From positions 1 through 37,435 of IMG/VR virus record IMGVR_UViG_3300029448_000140: a stretch of 37,435 nucleotides of DNA; one strand, written 5' to 3'. A program made the position numbers and the translations under genes. Below, one piece after another: positions 7,906-16,233 of this stretch. Each line of letters opens with the position of its first letter. The stretch's first letter is position 1. The notes under the pieces are model-generated. The model did no database searches, was not told the origin of the DNA, and saw only the letters and a program-made list of their open reading frames with translations. Origin of the DNA: a virus.

Positions 7906-8381
7906 TTTCCGCCTTTACCTTTGTACCATTTAGAGGCCCAGGCGTTGGCGTATGCAGATGGATAAACATCAAACTTTCTTTTAGCAGCCGCTATAGCTCT
8001 AGACCAGAGACCACTATTGGTGGGTTTGTAATCTGATTCTAATATTGTAAAGTATAACTCTGCTTTTTCTTCTTTTGTCACTTTTGCTTTCTTTGTGTTA
8101 GGGACAAACTGTTTACCGGTCTTACCGGCTTTCTTTTTCTTTCTTGCTGTAGCTGCTCTTTCTGCTTTTGAGAGAGATTGAGCTTTAGCTTTAGGTAGAC
8201 AGCGAGAAGGTACTTTTTTATTTTTCATGGTTCCGCAAGGACCGGTTATATTACCTTGAGTATCTATTCTAACCCATTCCTCGTCAAACCAGTTTCTGAG
8301 GCTTTCTACAGAGAGTTCTTCTTTTATGAGTTCTCTCATAAATGCAACCATATCAGATGATATCTTCTTTTTATTCCTCAT
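7890..8381 (-). CDS. Basic phage protein (DUF6321/DUF5872-like)
   Basis: This 163-residue, very basic protein starts with a helix (DMVAFMRELIKEELSVESL) like the other N-termini noted here. SLRNWFDEEWVRID, then GPCG and SRCLPKAKAQSLSKAERAA, resembles the phage DUF6321 module. The C-terminus, SRAIAAAKRKFDVYPSAYAN then AWASKWYKGKGGKWKKK, matches a module widespread in phages (DUF5872-like as I recall it). Lys-rich linkers suggest nucleic acid binding. Names are from memory and should be treated as tentative. Confidence 0.5.
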   Translation of the reverse strand: MRNKKKISSDMVAFMRELIKEELSVESLRNWFDEEWVRIDTQGNITGPCGTMKNKKVPSRCLPKAKAQSLSKAERAATARKKKKAGKTGKQFVPNTKKAKVTKEEKAELYFTILESDYKPTNSGLWSRAIAAAKRKFDVYPSAYANAWASKWYKGKGGKWKKK

Positions 8382-8743
8382 CAGGACATTGAAACTAGTT
8401 TAGCTACTATACCAATTAGAGCAGTAAAAAGTATCCATAGAGCTTTCGTAACTGTATCTTTCCATGCTACCAAATCATCTATTTTCTCTACTTTATCCTG
8501 AATACTTTTACGAAAGTATGTATTCTGATTTGTTTTAACGATAACGCCGTCTTCTGGGTTTAGAAGAGTGTATTTTAAATCGGAAACGTCTTCTTTCATT
8601 TCTTTCATATCTGAGGCCATGGCTACTAACTCCCCGTTAGGGAGTTTATTTTTCATGGATTTTATCTCAGATAGAAGGGACTCAAGTAGTTCTTGCTGCT
8701 CGGGCATTAGCTCTGGGTATATAGTTTTAAGATAATATACCAA
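8381..8743 (-). CDS. Coiled-coil protein with C-terminal membrane anchor (XhlA/holin-like topology)
   Basis: This 120-residue protein is translated from a TTG at 8743, preceded by coding-strand TATTTAT. Residues 14-90 are predicted coiled coil. Residues 100-117 are a transmembrane segment (LWILFTALIGIVAKLV), leaving almost no C-terminal tail. This matches the layout of XhlA-type hemolysin/holin-associated proteins, so a role in lysis is possible; a virion or membrane adaptor is the alternative. It overlaps the next gene by one base (TGATG). Confidence 0.45.
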   Translation of the reverse strand: MVYYLKTIYPELMPEQQELLESLLSEIKSMKNKLPNGELVAMASDMKEMKEDVSDLKYTLLNPEDGVIVKTNQNTYFRKSIQDKVEKIDDLVAWKDTVTKALWILFTALIGIVAKLVSMS

Positions 8744-8749
8744 TAAATA
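8742..8749 (-). promoter_or_regulatory. TATTTATT variant box overlapping a TTG start
   Basis: Coding-strand CTATTTATTG contains a one-base variant of the TATTTATA box. Its last bases overlap the TTG start of the gene ending at 8743. Confidence 0.3.
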
Positions 8750-8751
8750 GA

Positions 8752-9330
8752 CTACTTTTCGAAGGATTGATTAACTTGTTTAGTGAAACTAGCTAAATCT
8801 TTAAGTATTTTTTCTTTTTGAAGAGTACTGTTATTATTCCAATCCTCTACATCACCTTGTTCGGTAACAAAATCACTACTCTCTTCCAGTTTACCTATAA
8901 TATATTGCTCAAGATCTTTAGCAAATTCTTTTACATTACCTTGCATCATTGCTTTTTCATACTCTTCGTACTTACCTAATTTTGTTAAGTTAGCCTCATA
9001 ATCTATAGTACAGTCAAAACAGAAACCGTGGATGCGAAACATCTTTTTAGCAAGCCAATGACTCATAGAGCCTTTGCATTTAGGACAAGTCAAAGGAATC
9101 TTATAAGCATCTTTAGCAGCATCTAACTTAGTTATGTTCTGTCTTAATCCTCCCTCAATAGTCCAAGTACGTCCGTCTTCCTCCCAAATATCTCCTTCTT
9201 TTCGGGCTATATAAGTTTGCTTATAACCTGAACCGACTTTAGTTTTAGAAGTATAATCTTTTTTTACTAGATTACGTATACGTTCAACGTCAGACTTTTT
9301 AAATTCTTTCTTTAGTAGTGTCTCACTCAT
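8752..9330 (-). CDS. Zinc-ribbon phage protein of conserved T4-like family
   Basis: This 192-residue protein has a CPKC...CFDC pair (residues ~82-85 and ~104-107) that forms a probable zinc ribbon around a basic MSHWLAKKMFRIHGF core. The N-terminal segment KSDVERIRNLVKKDYTSKT and the following GGLRQNITKLDAAK are, as I recall, conserved in many T4-like phages. Its function is not known to me. The C-terminus is helical and acidic. It overlaps the next gene by 8 bp. Confidence 0.5.
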   Translation of the reverse strand: MSETLLKKEFKKSDVERIRNLVKKDYTSKTKVGSGYKQTYIARKEGDIWEEDGRTWTIEGGLRQNITKLDAAKDAYKIPLTCPKCKGSMSHWLAKKMFRIHGFCFDCTIDYEANLTKLGKYEEYEKAMMQGNVKEFAKDLEQYIIGKLEESSDFVTEQGDVEDWNNNSTLQKEKILKDLASFTKQVNQSFEK

Positions 9331-9877
9331 AACCGAGTTCTTTAAATTTATTTAAAATAGGAGTTAGGTTTGTTGTATTTTCTGGGTGATGTATACCTAT
9401 ACCTCCGGCGTTATTCCACCTCTCTATAGTATCTTCTCTATCGTCTATAAGTATTGAATTTTCATCAGCAAAATCATGCTTCTCTTTTGCTCTTCTAAAA
9501 TTTACTTTTGGTTGAGTATTAAGATGATCTTTAACCCAAATATTTTTACCTAGACGTGATTCATTGGCACGGGAAGGAGAAGTTAAAAGTTGTGGATTAT
9601 AAGGTTTAATAAAATTCCAAAGCATTTTGCCCATTGGTGTCCAATCCATTTTAGACCAGAATACAAGTCCTACTTCATTATCTATAAGATTCCAAAATTG
9701 GTTTTTACCAAATCGGTCTTCATACTCTCTAGGATTCATTCCTGTAAAATGTTCAAACCTAGCTCTGAAGTTGCAGAGTACTCCATCCATATCACAATAT
9801 ATTTGATAAGGAGGAATTTCTTTAATTTCTCTCAACGGATCAGGTCCACCTAGAAGTTCTAATAACGTTTTAGCCAT
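9323..9877 (-). CDS. HAD-family phosphatase, 5'(3')-deoxyribonucleotidase-like
   Basis: This 184-residue protein has HAD motif I YCDMDGVLCNF (nucleophile D29, acid D31), motif II LLTSPS near 97-102, and a motif IV-type ILIDDREDTIERW segment near 141-153 followed by GGIGIHH. This matches the NT5C family that removes phosphate from (deoxy)nucleoside monophosphates. The short N-terminal extension MAKTLLELL is another targeting-like start. It overlaps the nucleotidyltransferase gene by 8 bp, so the two are translationally linked. Nucleotide salvage or nucleic acid end repair are both possible. Confidence 0.75.
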   Translation of the reverse strand: MAKTLLELLGGPDPLREIKEIPPYQIYCDMDGVLCNFRARFEHFTGMNPREYEDRFGKNQFWNLIDNEVGLVFWSKMDWTPMGKMLWNFIKPYNPQLLTSPSRANESRLGKNIWVKDHLNTQPKVNFRRAKEKHDFADENSILIDDREDTIERWNNAGGIGIHHPENTTNLTPILNKFKELGYE

Positions 9878-11087
9878 TCTTAACTGTATCCTCCCAGCTA
9901 CGGAAAGTCATATTTCCAAGCATGTAGGCTTCTTTTTCTAGTTCTACTAATGCTTCGTCTTCATTAACATTAGTAGTTTTTATATTATTTATTCTTCCTT
10001 CAATATTCTGCATATGATGTATCATTTCATGTACGAAAGATCTCATTACATCTTTTGGATGACGGCCTTCAACGTAAAGTACAATCTCATTTACGTTAGA
10101 ATCATAATATGCAGTTTTACCAAAAAAATCAACTGCTTCAACCGGATCTTTTTTAATCTTTACTTCAGGTAATGGAGTTATATTCATTCCGCTACTAAGC
10201 ATATACTCTAAAATGGATCCCATATACGGGGTATAATCAAAACCTACTTTTTGATCTTCATTAGGTATCTGAACTCTAACATGGTCACCGTTGTATTTTA
10301 TATCGTAAAAGTTTTTTCCTAAAACGTTCTCTATTCTATGGTAAGCAGTTACGAGCTTAGCTCTATCTGCTGCAGAAACAGCGGACATCATCTTAATGGG
10401 AGTACCAGAATTACCTTCTTCTACGTCCTTTTCTTCACTTATAAAAACTTTATCGAAAAAGTCACCCATCTCCTCAAAGAGTTTTTGTTCTGCTTTTACT
10501 GTATCTTTTACCATGTTAAAAATAGTTTGTCTTTCTGGTTCTGTTAGTTCGTCTGGTATGTACTGTTTAAATAGGTCAAAACTATTAGATATAGCGGCTT
10601 TTCTTAGATCAGTAGCCCTTACTCCTTCTAAATCAGACTTTAAAGCTAGGCCTTTAGAGTTAGGATACTTTTCAAAAGTCTTAATTCTTGATAAGTCTGG
10701 ATAGTCTCTTTCTGTTCTAAGGTATACTGTGTTTATGAACTGTTTATCCGGATTCTGTTTTACCATTTTTATAGCCGTACGAATAGGGTCGGAATCAGGG
10801 CTAATTAGTATATCTACATTATTAGGTAAATATTTTTTATAAATGTTCCAGACCTTCAAAGAATCTTCAGCAGAAATACCATTTCTAGCTTTATTAGAAA
10901 TAATAACTACTACTGTATCTACTTTTTCTTCAGCTTTTTTCGAACGTAAAGTACCAGGAGTAATCTTTCCTGTTTGGTCGGAGTCCCATTTAGCAGCTTT
11001 GAAAGTATTTGTAGCAAGTTCCTTGACGGCTAAAAAATGCCCTTTAGTAGGTGGTTTAAAAGCTCCAGGAAAAATTGCTACTGCCAT
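9870..11087 (-). CDS. Nucleotidyltransferase fused to zincin-like metallopeptidase domain
   Basis: This 405-residue fusion begins with a HIGH-type nucleotidyltransferase domain: AIFPGAFKPPTKGHF at residues 4-18 holds the ATP-binding TKGH, and GVRATDLRKA near 155-164 resembles the second ISxTxIR motif. After a linker (190-240), the C-terminal domain carries SFVHEMIHHMQN (H353, E354, H357) and a downstream ELEKEAY (382-388) that can supply the third zinc ligand. That gives a complete gluzincin-type site. Substrates are unknown: candidate roles are NMN or CMP-sugar type adenylyl/cytidylyl transfer plus protein processing. It overlaps the kinase gene start by one base. Confidence 0.75.
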   Translation of the reverse strand: MAVAIFPGAFKPPTKGHFLAVKELATNTFKAAKWDSDQTGKITPGTLRSKKAEEKVDTVVVIISNKARNGISAEDSLKVWNIYKKYLPNNVDILISPDSDPIRTAIKMVKQNPDKQFINTVYLRTERDYPDLSRIKTFEKYPNSKGLALKSDLEGVRATDLRKAAISNSFDLFKQYIPDELTEPERQTIFNMVKDTVKAEQKLFEEMGDFFDKVFISEEKDVEEGNSGTPIKMMSAVSAADRAKLVTAYHRIENVLGKNFYDIKYNGDHVRVQIPNEDQKVGFDYTPYMGSILEYMLSSGMNITPLPEVKIKKDPVEAVDFFGKTAYYDSNVNEIVLYVEGRHPKDVMRSFVHEMIHHMQNIEGRINNIKTTNVNEDEALVELEKEAYMLGNMTFRSWEDTVKNG

Positions 11088-12019
11088 TACTTTAAGAATT
11101 GATTAGCTTTAAATATAGCTTCTGATTGTGATTCTGCATCTAGCATTTTATTGAATTTAGGATTAAGTACCATTTTAGCTATCTCATCCAATATCTTCTC
11201 ATGTTTTACAGCAGCATTATCTCTAGTTCTTTCAATACTTTTAATTTTAGTTTCCATCGACTTACGACCAGGACCTTGACCTTTTTTATCCCACGACTTC
11301 ATAAAATGTCTTTTTAGTTGCTTAACCATTGACTCGTCATCTTCTTCAAAGTTAAGGCCTTGAACTTCTGTATTATATGCCTCTAAAGGTTCTGGGTCAG
11401 TAATGTCGAAGTCTTTTGAAAAAGTAGTTTTATATTTTTCAGGATCTTTAGAAATCATCGAATCTAAGTACTGTAAGATACCTGCACCTTTTTTCTGTGC
11501 AGCTTTATTAAAGTCTTTAATCTGTTTGTCATACTCTCCACCTCGCATATTTGATACAAGTATGAAATTTTTTCCAAGTAAATCTCTGTAATTGTCTACA
11601 AGATCGTAAGCTTGTTGCCAGGTAGAAAATACAGCTGATTTTGGTACAGCACGTGAACGTTCAAAGTTAGAAATAAAAGAAATAATAGGATGAGTATACA
11701 CCATTACTACGAAAACATCATAACCCTCTTCCTGTATTTGTCTTATAGTTTCTATATCTCTCCCAGTAGTATCCCATATAAAGGATTCTTTAGCATCTAC
11801 AGCCGCAAGTACGTCTTTCCTGACCATAGGTGATGCTGCACCTAAGTTATTGTACATAGGGCTGTTAGGATCTTCTACGTACTTATCTGGGTTGTATTGA
11901 GTAATGTCTCTAGTATTTACCTTGCTAAGTATATAGGATTTCCCTGCACCAGCTCCGCCGGCCATAATAAGGGCTTTAGGTCTTCCCTCTTGTTCTAATA
12001 GTATTTGTGCTAATTTCAT
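11087..12019 (-). CDS. P-loop kinase, zeta-toxin/polynucleotide-kinase-like
   Basis: This 310-residue protein starts MKLAQILLEQEG, a targeting-like N-terminus, then has a Walker A GGAGAGKS at residues 21-28. A helical lid and WDTTGRD near 80-86 follow, as in zeta-toxin-type and other small-molecule or polynucleotide kinases. The last 90 residues are Lys/Glu-rich helices. T4-like phages often carry zeta-toxin-like genes without an antitoxin, and none is seen here. It sits with a nucleotidyltransferase and a HAD phosphatase, which suggests nucleotide or RNA-end metabolism. A TATTTATA box lies 25 nt before the start. Confidence 0.65.
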   Translation of the reverse strand: MKLAQILLEQEGRPKALIMAGGAGAGKSYILSKVNTRDITQYNPDKYVEDPNSPMYNNLGAASPMVRKDVLAAVDAKESFIWDTTGRDIETIRQIQEEGYDVFVVMVYTHPIISFISNFERSRAVPKSAVFSTWQQAYDLVDNYRDLLGKNFILVSNMRGGEYDKQIKDFNKAAQKKGAGILQYLDSMISKDPEKYKTTFSKDFDITDPEPLEAYNTEVQGLNFEEDDESMVKQLKRHFMKSWDKKGQGPGRKSMETKIKSIERTRDNAAVKHEKILDEIAKMVLNPKFNKMLDAESQSEAIFKANQFLK

Positions 12020-12798
12020 AGTTTAAGGACTGTGCTATATTTTGTATAAATAGGCTCAGTATCGGGGTTCTCTAGGTTGTATAGTTTTCGTATAAGTTGA
12101 AATAACTCAAAGTTCTCTTCTATATCATCTATCATTTTCAATTCCCAGCCCTTACCTTGAATACGTCCTTTTTGTTTAGACGAACCTCTTTTGGAAGACT
12201 TTAACCAAAGTATACCAGTTCGTTCTATCTCAATACCTTTAGATTCTTTTAGAGCTTTAGCGTAAGAGGCAAGTTGGAGATCATATGACTTATGTAGAGA
12301 GTTAGAAGTTTTAAAATCTATTAACCAAACCTCTCCATTAATTTTACAGACTAAGTCAGCTGTACCGGCATATCTATATTCGTCAGAAAAAACAAACTCT
12401 TCAGTAGAGATTAACTCGGGTTTATATGTGGTCCAGAAGTCAACAAATTTATTAATCATCTCCCAGACTTTTTCATTGTACTTGGCATTACCGTAGTCAT
12501 CCATCCAATGTAGTTCTTCGCCCTCAAGTAAAGTTTCAATAGCTTCATGTACCTGAGTACCTTCTTTACCTGCCCGTCTCATAATTAAGTCCGCATTATG
12601 CCCTACGTCTTTAAGCCATATTTCAAAGAACTTATTCTTTGGCATATACTGTAAAATAGTAGTAACAGAAGGGTAGTATACTCCTTCACTCCTTTGGTAA
12701 ACTCTTCTATCAAGAAAATTTATTTGTTTAAGATCACCGTCGAATTGAAGACGGTTTTTACTGTGTTCTTTTAGGACGTTTGTTCCTACATTTATCAT
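12016..12798 (-). CDS. PD-(D/E)XK nuclease, RecB/Cas4-like
   Basis: This 260-residue exonuclease-type protein has all core motifs: a His in the N-terminal helix (EGTQVHEAIE, H84), AGTADLVCKI with D148, WLIDFKTS with D161 and K163, and the motif QLASYAKAL with Q175 and Y179. The four-cysteine iron-sulfur cluster typical of Cas4/AddB is not visible. It follows the primase gene with a 4-bp overlap, so a role in replication, recombination or host DNA degradation fits. It is the usual length for phage RecB-like nucleases. Confidence 0.85.
   Translation of the reverse strand: MINVGTNVLKEHSKNRLQFDGDLKQINFLDRRVYQRSEGVYYPSVTTILQYMPKNKFFEIWLKDVGHNADLIMRRAGKEGTQVHEAIETLLEGEELHWMDDYGNAKYNEKVWEMINKFVDFWTTYKPELISTEEFVFSDEYRYAGTADLVCKINGEVWLIDFKTSNSLHKSYDLQLASYAKALKESKGIEIERTGILWLKSSKRGSSKQKGRIQGKGWELKMIDDIEENFELFQLIRKLYNLENPDTEPIYTKYSTVLKL
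12045..12052 (-). promoter_or_regulatory. TATTTATA box upstream of P-loop kinase
   Basis: Coding-strand CCTATTTATA lies inside the 3' end of the nuclease gene, 25 nt before the kinase ATG at 12019. This spacing would suit a promoter -10 element with a short leader. Confidence 0.4.
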
Positions 12799-13721
12799 AA
12801 TGACATTTTATATTTTAACAGAAGAGAAAGATCAAGTCTCTGAGCCTGTTGTATTAAGTTAGTAAAACCGGCAAAGCCAAGGTCACTTGGGTCTTTATCT
12901 TTTAGCTCGACGAGGTAAACGTTCTTACCCATGTCAAGCAATTGCTCAGAATATGAGAGAGCTTGTTTCTTAGCATCCCCATCTAAGGCTATGTATATGT
13001 CTTCGCTACCGGCAGACACTATTTTCTTCAGTAATGCTTGAGGAAGGCTTTTACCTAGAATAGGTATGGCATTTCTTCGGACGGCCATTGCATCAAATAC
13101 ACCCTCCACAAGTACAATTGGCTTAGACCAATTTATTTGGTTTTCAAATGCTATTATATCTTTTGAAGCTTCTGGGTTCTTATATTTCATCCAGTTGTCT
13201 TCGTAAGTACGGGCGACAAAAAAGTTTAGATTATTGTTTTCGTCGTAGGAAGGAATAACTATACGGCCGGCATATTCACCTTTGTCACAAAAGCCAATAT
13301 TATACCGTAGTATGTCTAAGTCAGATATACCTCTTTTATTTAGATATCTTCTTAACTTCTGGCCCATGATAGAAGTAGGAGAAAGATCATTTATAGAACG
13401 AAACTCTTCAGGAAGAGCTACAGAGGTATTCTGAGTATAAAACGTAGTATCGCCTTTATGTACGAATTTAAGTACTTCATGAGCTTGTTCTTTAGGTAGT
13501 TTAAGCTGGTATAGAAGAGATTTAATGGTACGGCCACGGGTACGGCAAACCCAGCATTCCCATGGATTCTTTCCTTCGGAATCAGTACCTAACTTAACCT
13601 CAAGCTTCATCTTCTTATGGTTACAGAAAGGACAGTGAAAGGCATAATTATCTCTTGCCCTTTTCTGACTCTTGCCTAGAACGTTTTCTAACGCCCCTAG
13701 TAATATTAAGTAATCTTGCAT
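12795..13721 (-). CDS. 61: DNA primase (T4 gp61-like)
   Basis: This 308-residue primase should make RNA primers for lagging-strand synthesis with a gp41-type helicase encoded elsewhere. It has an N-terminal zinc finger with C30, C33, C56 and C59 (HCPFC and CWVC), and a TOPRIM core with VLVEGVFDAM (E206) and ALDGDA (D247, D249), then DPSDLG. Length and order match the DnaG/gp61 family. A 49-nt gap upstream, without the TATTTATA box, contains the palindrome TACGTACGTA (13732-13741); this may reflect early rather than late expression. Confidence 0.9.
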   Translation of the reverse strand: MQDYLILLGALENVLGKSQKRARDNYAFHCPFCNHKKMKLEVKLGTDSEGKNPWECWVCRTRGRTIKSLLYQLKLPKEQAHEVLKFVHKGDTTFYTQNTSVALPEEFRSINDLSPTSIMGQKLRRYLNKRGISDLDILRYNIGFCDKGEYAGRIVIPSYDENNNLNFFVARTYEDNWMKYKNPEASKDIIAFENQINWSKPIVLVEGVFDAMAVRRNAIPILGKSLPQALLKKIVSAGSEDIYIALDGDAKKQALSYSEQLLDMGKNVYLVELKDKDPSDLGFAGFTNLIQQAQRLDLSLLLKYKMSL

Positions 13722-13770
13722 ATAACTGTTTTACGTACGTACTATAATATAGGAAAGTACTTTATAAAAG

Positions 13771-14037
13771 TCAAATATGTTTTGTGATACCTACCTTTAG
13801 TTCCCCTGTACCTTTAATTATCCTATGGTAAACTCCTTTAGGAACGGTAATAAAGGTATTCTTCTCTAGAGTAAAAGGTAGCTCATCTTCTAACTGAAAT
13901 TGCCAGTCGGAGTCATTTAAAGCTTGAATCGTTCTGTTTTCTTTGTCTCTATGCCATACAAGTTCTTCCGGATCAACGGATGGAGAAAATGTACGAACTA
14001 CAAAGTTCTCTTTTGTTTTTTCAGTAAACGGGAACAT
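13771..14037 (-). CDS. Small cupin-fold protein
   Basis: This 88-residue protein looks like a single-domain cupin. The first motif region is WHRDKENRTIQAL, and the second is VPKGVYHRIIKG, in which a conserved Pro-x-Gly precedes the His of a beta barrel. Such short cupins occur in marine T4-like phages with unknown substrates. It stands between the primase gene and a probable virion gene, 6 nt from its upstream neighbour. Metal-dependent oxygenase, isomerase or sugar-binding roles are all possible. Confidence 0.6.
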   Translation of the reverse strand: MFPFTEKTKENFVVRTFSPSVDPEELVWHRDKENRTIQALNDSDWQFQLEDELPFTLEKNTFITVPKGVYHRIIKGTGELKVGITKHI

Positions 14038-14043
14038 AATATG

Positions 14044-14601
14044 TTACCAAAACCCGGGGTAGTTTTTGCTTCCGCCTAAGGACTTCCAGTATCTATTGAC
14101 ACGGCAAGACCAGTATCCAGGTTTGGTTTTATCTTTTTTATCTTTACAGTTATGTCTATCGGCGAAAGCTTTTCTTCTAGCGGGATCATCTAACTTAACA
14201 GAAAGATTCTGTCCACCGCCTTTGGCACCAAATTGTACTTTTACAACATTACCTTTATTATTTTTTACGTAAACGTAAAATTTCTTGGATCCACCTCTTT
14301 TAGGTTTATTAAGATCAACATCTTTACCCTGGTATTCGGCTTCATTAAACATAGGTAGATCTAGAGGTACTTTACTACCTTCAAATATTCCGTACTCTCC
14401 AATATCAGTTTCGGAAATAAGTTCTAAATCAGCCGGAATAAGTTCTATTTGTTTTCCTTCGTATAGCTTACGTGCTTGAGCAAATAGATCTATAAATGCA
14501 TCTGATGAGTACCGATAAACATTTTCATGTAATGCTAACCCATGTTTAAGGTGGTACTCAATACCAGGGGTAGAAATAATAATATCGGTTAGCTTAATCA
14601 T
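14044..14601 (-). CDS. Conserved phage protein with basic C-terminal GYWSCR module
   Basis: This 185-residue protein has a C-terminal half that matches a module I recognise from many myoviruses. FYVYVKNNKGNVVKVQFG is followed by LDDPARRKAFADRHNC and then KPGYWSCRVNRYWKSLGG. The two cysteines with the nearby His may bind metal. The N-terminal half is acidic and unrecognised. The start overlaps the upstream gene by ATGA. Function unknown; a virion-internal or DNA-binding role is plausible. A TATTTATA box lies 74 nt upstream, inside the neighbouring gene. Confidence 0.5.
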   Translation of the reverse strand: MIKLTDIIISTPGIEYHLKHGLALHENVYRYSSDAFIDLFAQARKLYEGKQIELIPADLELISETDIGEYGIFEGSKVPLDLPMFNEAEYQGKDVDLNKPKRGGSKKFYVYVKNNKGNVVKVQFGAKGGGQNLSVKLDDPARRKAFADRHNCKDKKDKTKPGYWSCRVNRYWKSLGGSKNYPGFW

Positions 14602-15059
14602 TTAAAATCTCTAGAATAAAATTTTGCAAGTATATTATCATTAATATACTCTTGATTGTTCTCCAAAACTTCATATATAAATAGGTATTTGCACTCAAAG
14701 TAAGTAAGATGCTTTTTATTATCTACAAATTTAAGAATTTCTCTTTTAAAGTCCGACTCCTTACCGTTTTTAACCAACTCTTTAATTTCTACCTGAGAGC
14801 CGTAATAAGTCTTCCAGTCAGATTCTTTTATAACTTTCTTCTTAGCAGGAGCTCGACCACCAATACCTTTAGCCTTTCTTTCTTCTTTTATCTGCTCTAA
14901 CTCTCTTTTTCCGATCTTTACATTACGTTCAAAATAAAGCACTTTCTTTCCTATGTACTTTCTGTTTGAAGGTAAGTGAGTAACTAGATATATAAATCCA
15001 TACGTATCTTGAGGCATTTCCTCAATACTCTCAATAACCTTATCTCTAAATAACCACAT
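14598..15059 (-). CDS. GIY-YIG nuclease, SegE-like
   Basis: This 153-residue protein has the GIY-YIG core as GFIYLVTHLPSNRKYIGKK (residues 21-39; G21-F-I-Y24 and Y35-I-G37), then a Lys/Arg-rich insert and DWKTYYGS near 100-107. This corresponds to T4 SegE-type putative endonucleases. The Glu in YFECKYLF near 131-138 could be the metal ligand. It is a single-domain protein with no DNA-binding tail. It lies between tail genes and the replication genes, as free-standing homing-type nucleases often do, but it may simply be a phage nuclease. Confidence 0.7.
   Translation of the reverse strand: MWLFRDKVIESIEEMPQDTYGFIYLVTHLPSNRKYIGKKVLYFERNVKIGKRELEQIKEERKAKGIGGRAPAKKKVIKESDWKTYYGSQVEIKELVKNGKESDFKREILKFVDNKKHLTYFECKYLFIYEVLENNQEYINDNILAKFYSRDFK
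14676..14683 (-). promoter_or_regulatory. TATTTATA box inside the GIY-YIG gene
   Basis: Coding-strand CCTATTTATA is 74 nt upstream of the gene starting at 14601. It may be an internal promoter-like site, or chance in AT-rich coding DNA. Confidence 0.25.
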
Positions 15060-16222
15060 TAAATATCAAATTTTACAACAAATGTCATATCGTTTGTTTT
15101 AGACTTAGGTATAGGCTGTCCTAATTTAGCTACTGCAACAAGTTCATGAGCATCATTATACAGTCCTACAGTAGTGACATAAGGACTAAATTCACTGCCA
15201 GTTACATTGTTAGCAGGCAATCCACCTGAGTATGAAATAGAGCCTGATAATGCGTCTTCAGGTTGGCAGGCGGAAGGATTAGTAGAAAATAAAAAATCTG
15301 AGGATAGTGTCTTGCAGTAGTTATTAGAAGTAAAAATAGGTTGGGTGGATTCAAAACTAGCTGTGTAAATTGATATACCTGTACTATTAAGTACCGAGTT
15401 GATACCGTCATCTGTAATAAGCACTAGCCCGTGTTTGTAGAGAATATCTCCGTAAAAATCCCTAGTACCGACTGTGCTAGTAAGGTATGCAGGAACTGTA
15501 CCAGAGCCTGATAAAGCACCTTCTCCGTTATCTTGTAGCGTAAATTTATTTCCAGAATATATTGGGATCCCTCTACTTAATGTACCAGATGAGATAGAAC
15601 AGTTACCGCTACTAATCCTGCTACCAAAACTGTCTATCCGTATCCATGTATTCCCATCTGAGTAGTACCCTGGAGCATTAGTATCGTCAGTTAGTTCGGG
15701 ATTATCAAATAAATCAATATTATTTTTTAATACTCTATTTTCTCCGTATACTGTTGGAGTACTGTCTGGGTATTCATTACATGCTCCTGCGTCATCGTCA
15801 TTATCGAATCCAAGGTTTTCAAACTTATAGGCCTGTATCCCTAGGTCTATAGAGAAGGAAAAAGAACCAGGTTTAATATGTGTTCCTGCGAGATCCTTTG
15901 GTATAGAAATAATAGAAGCAGACTCTGGTAATATACGTGAACCTGAAAATAAAGAGGTGTCTAAATAGTGCTCTAATGATCCAGAAACTAAAATACCACT
16001 TTCATCATTAAAGTCGTTGTAATAAAGATGATTTATACTTCTGTAATTTAAAGCTTCATTATAGTCGCTATCCGCTGGAAGTAAAGATCCGGTATCTCTT
16101 ACAGCGGCTTCTACAGTTATTCCATACTCACCGAATGAAGAACTGTTAAACGTTCTGTTTTTGTGGGCGTTATAAACCGATATAAAACTATCTGTAGATC
16201 TTAATTTTTTAAAAGCGCTCAT
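15059..16222 (-). CDS. Tail-associated structural protein, paralogue 1
   Basis: I place the start at ATG 16222 (MSAFKKLRSTDSF), giving 387 residues, because the identical MSAFKKL opens the next paralogue and a TATTTATT box sits 3 nt before it; a TTG 15 bases upstream is in frame but inside the previous gene. The protein is rich in Ser, Gly, Asn and Tyr, typical of beta-rich fibre or baseplate proteins. It shares YRSI..LYY and a C-terminal TTVGLYNDAHELVAVAKLGQ with the two genes upstream. Probably baseplate or fibre-related virion protein. Confidence 0.6.
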   Translation of the reverse strand: MSAFKKLRSTDSFISVYNAHKNRTFNSSSFGEYGITVEAAVRDTGSLLPADSDYNEALNYRSINHLYYNDFNDESGILVSGSLEHYLDTSLFSGSRILPESASIISIPKDLAGTHIKPGSFSFSIDLGIQAYKFENLGFDNDDDAGACNEYPDSTPTVYGENRVLKNNIDLFDNPELTDDTNAPGYYSDGNTWIRIDSFGSRISSGNCSISSGTLSRGIPIYSGNKFTLQDNGEGALSGSGTVPAYLTSTVGTRDFYGDILYKHGLVLITDDGINSVLNSTGISIYTASFESTQPIFTSNNYCKTLSSDFLFSTNPSACQPEDALSGSISYSGGLPANNVTGSEFSPYVTTVGLYNDAHELVAVAKLGQPIPKSKTNDMTFVVKFDI

Positions 16223-16225
16223 ATT

Positions 16226-16233
16226 AATAAATA
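16226..16233 (-). promoter_or_regulatory. TATTTATT variant box
   Basis: Coding-strand GATATTTATTAATATG places this one-base variant of the box 3 nt before the chosen ATG at 16222. It supports that start over the upstream TTG. Confidence 0.35.

Noticed and set aside
11087-12019. Zeta toxin of a toxin-antitoxin pair
   Set aside because: No epsilon-like antitoxin is adjacent; the neighbour is a nucleotidyltransferase, so a toxin-antitoxin unit is not supported.
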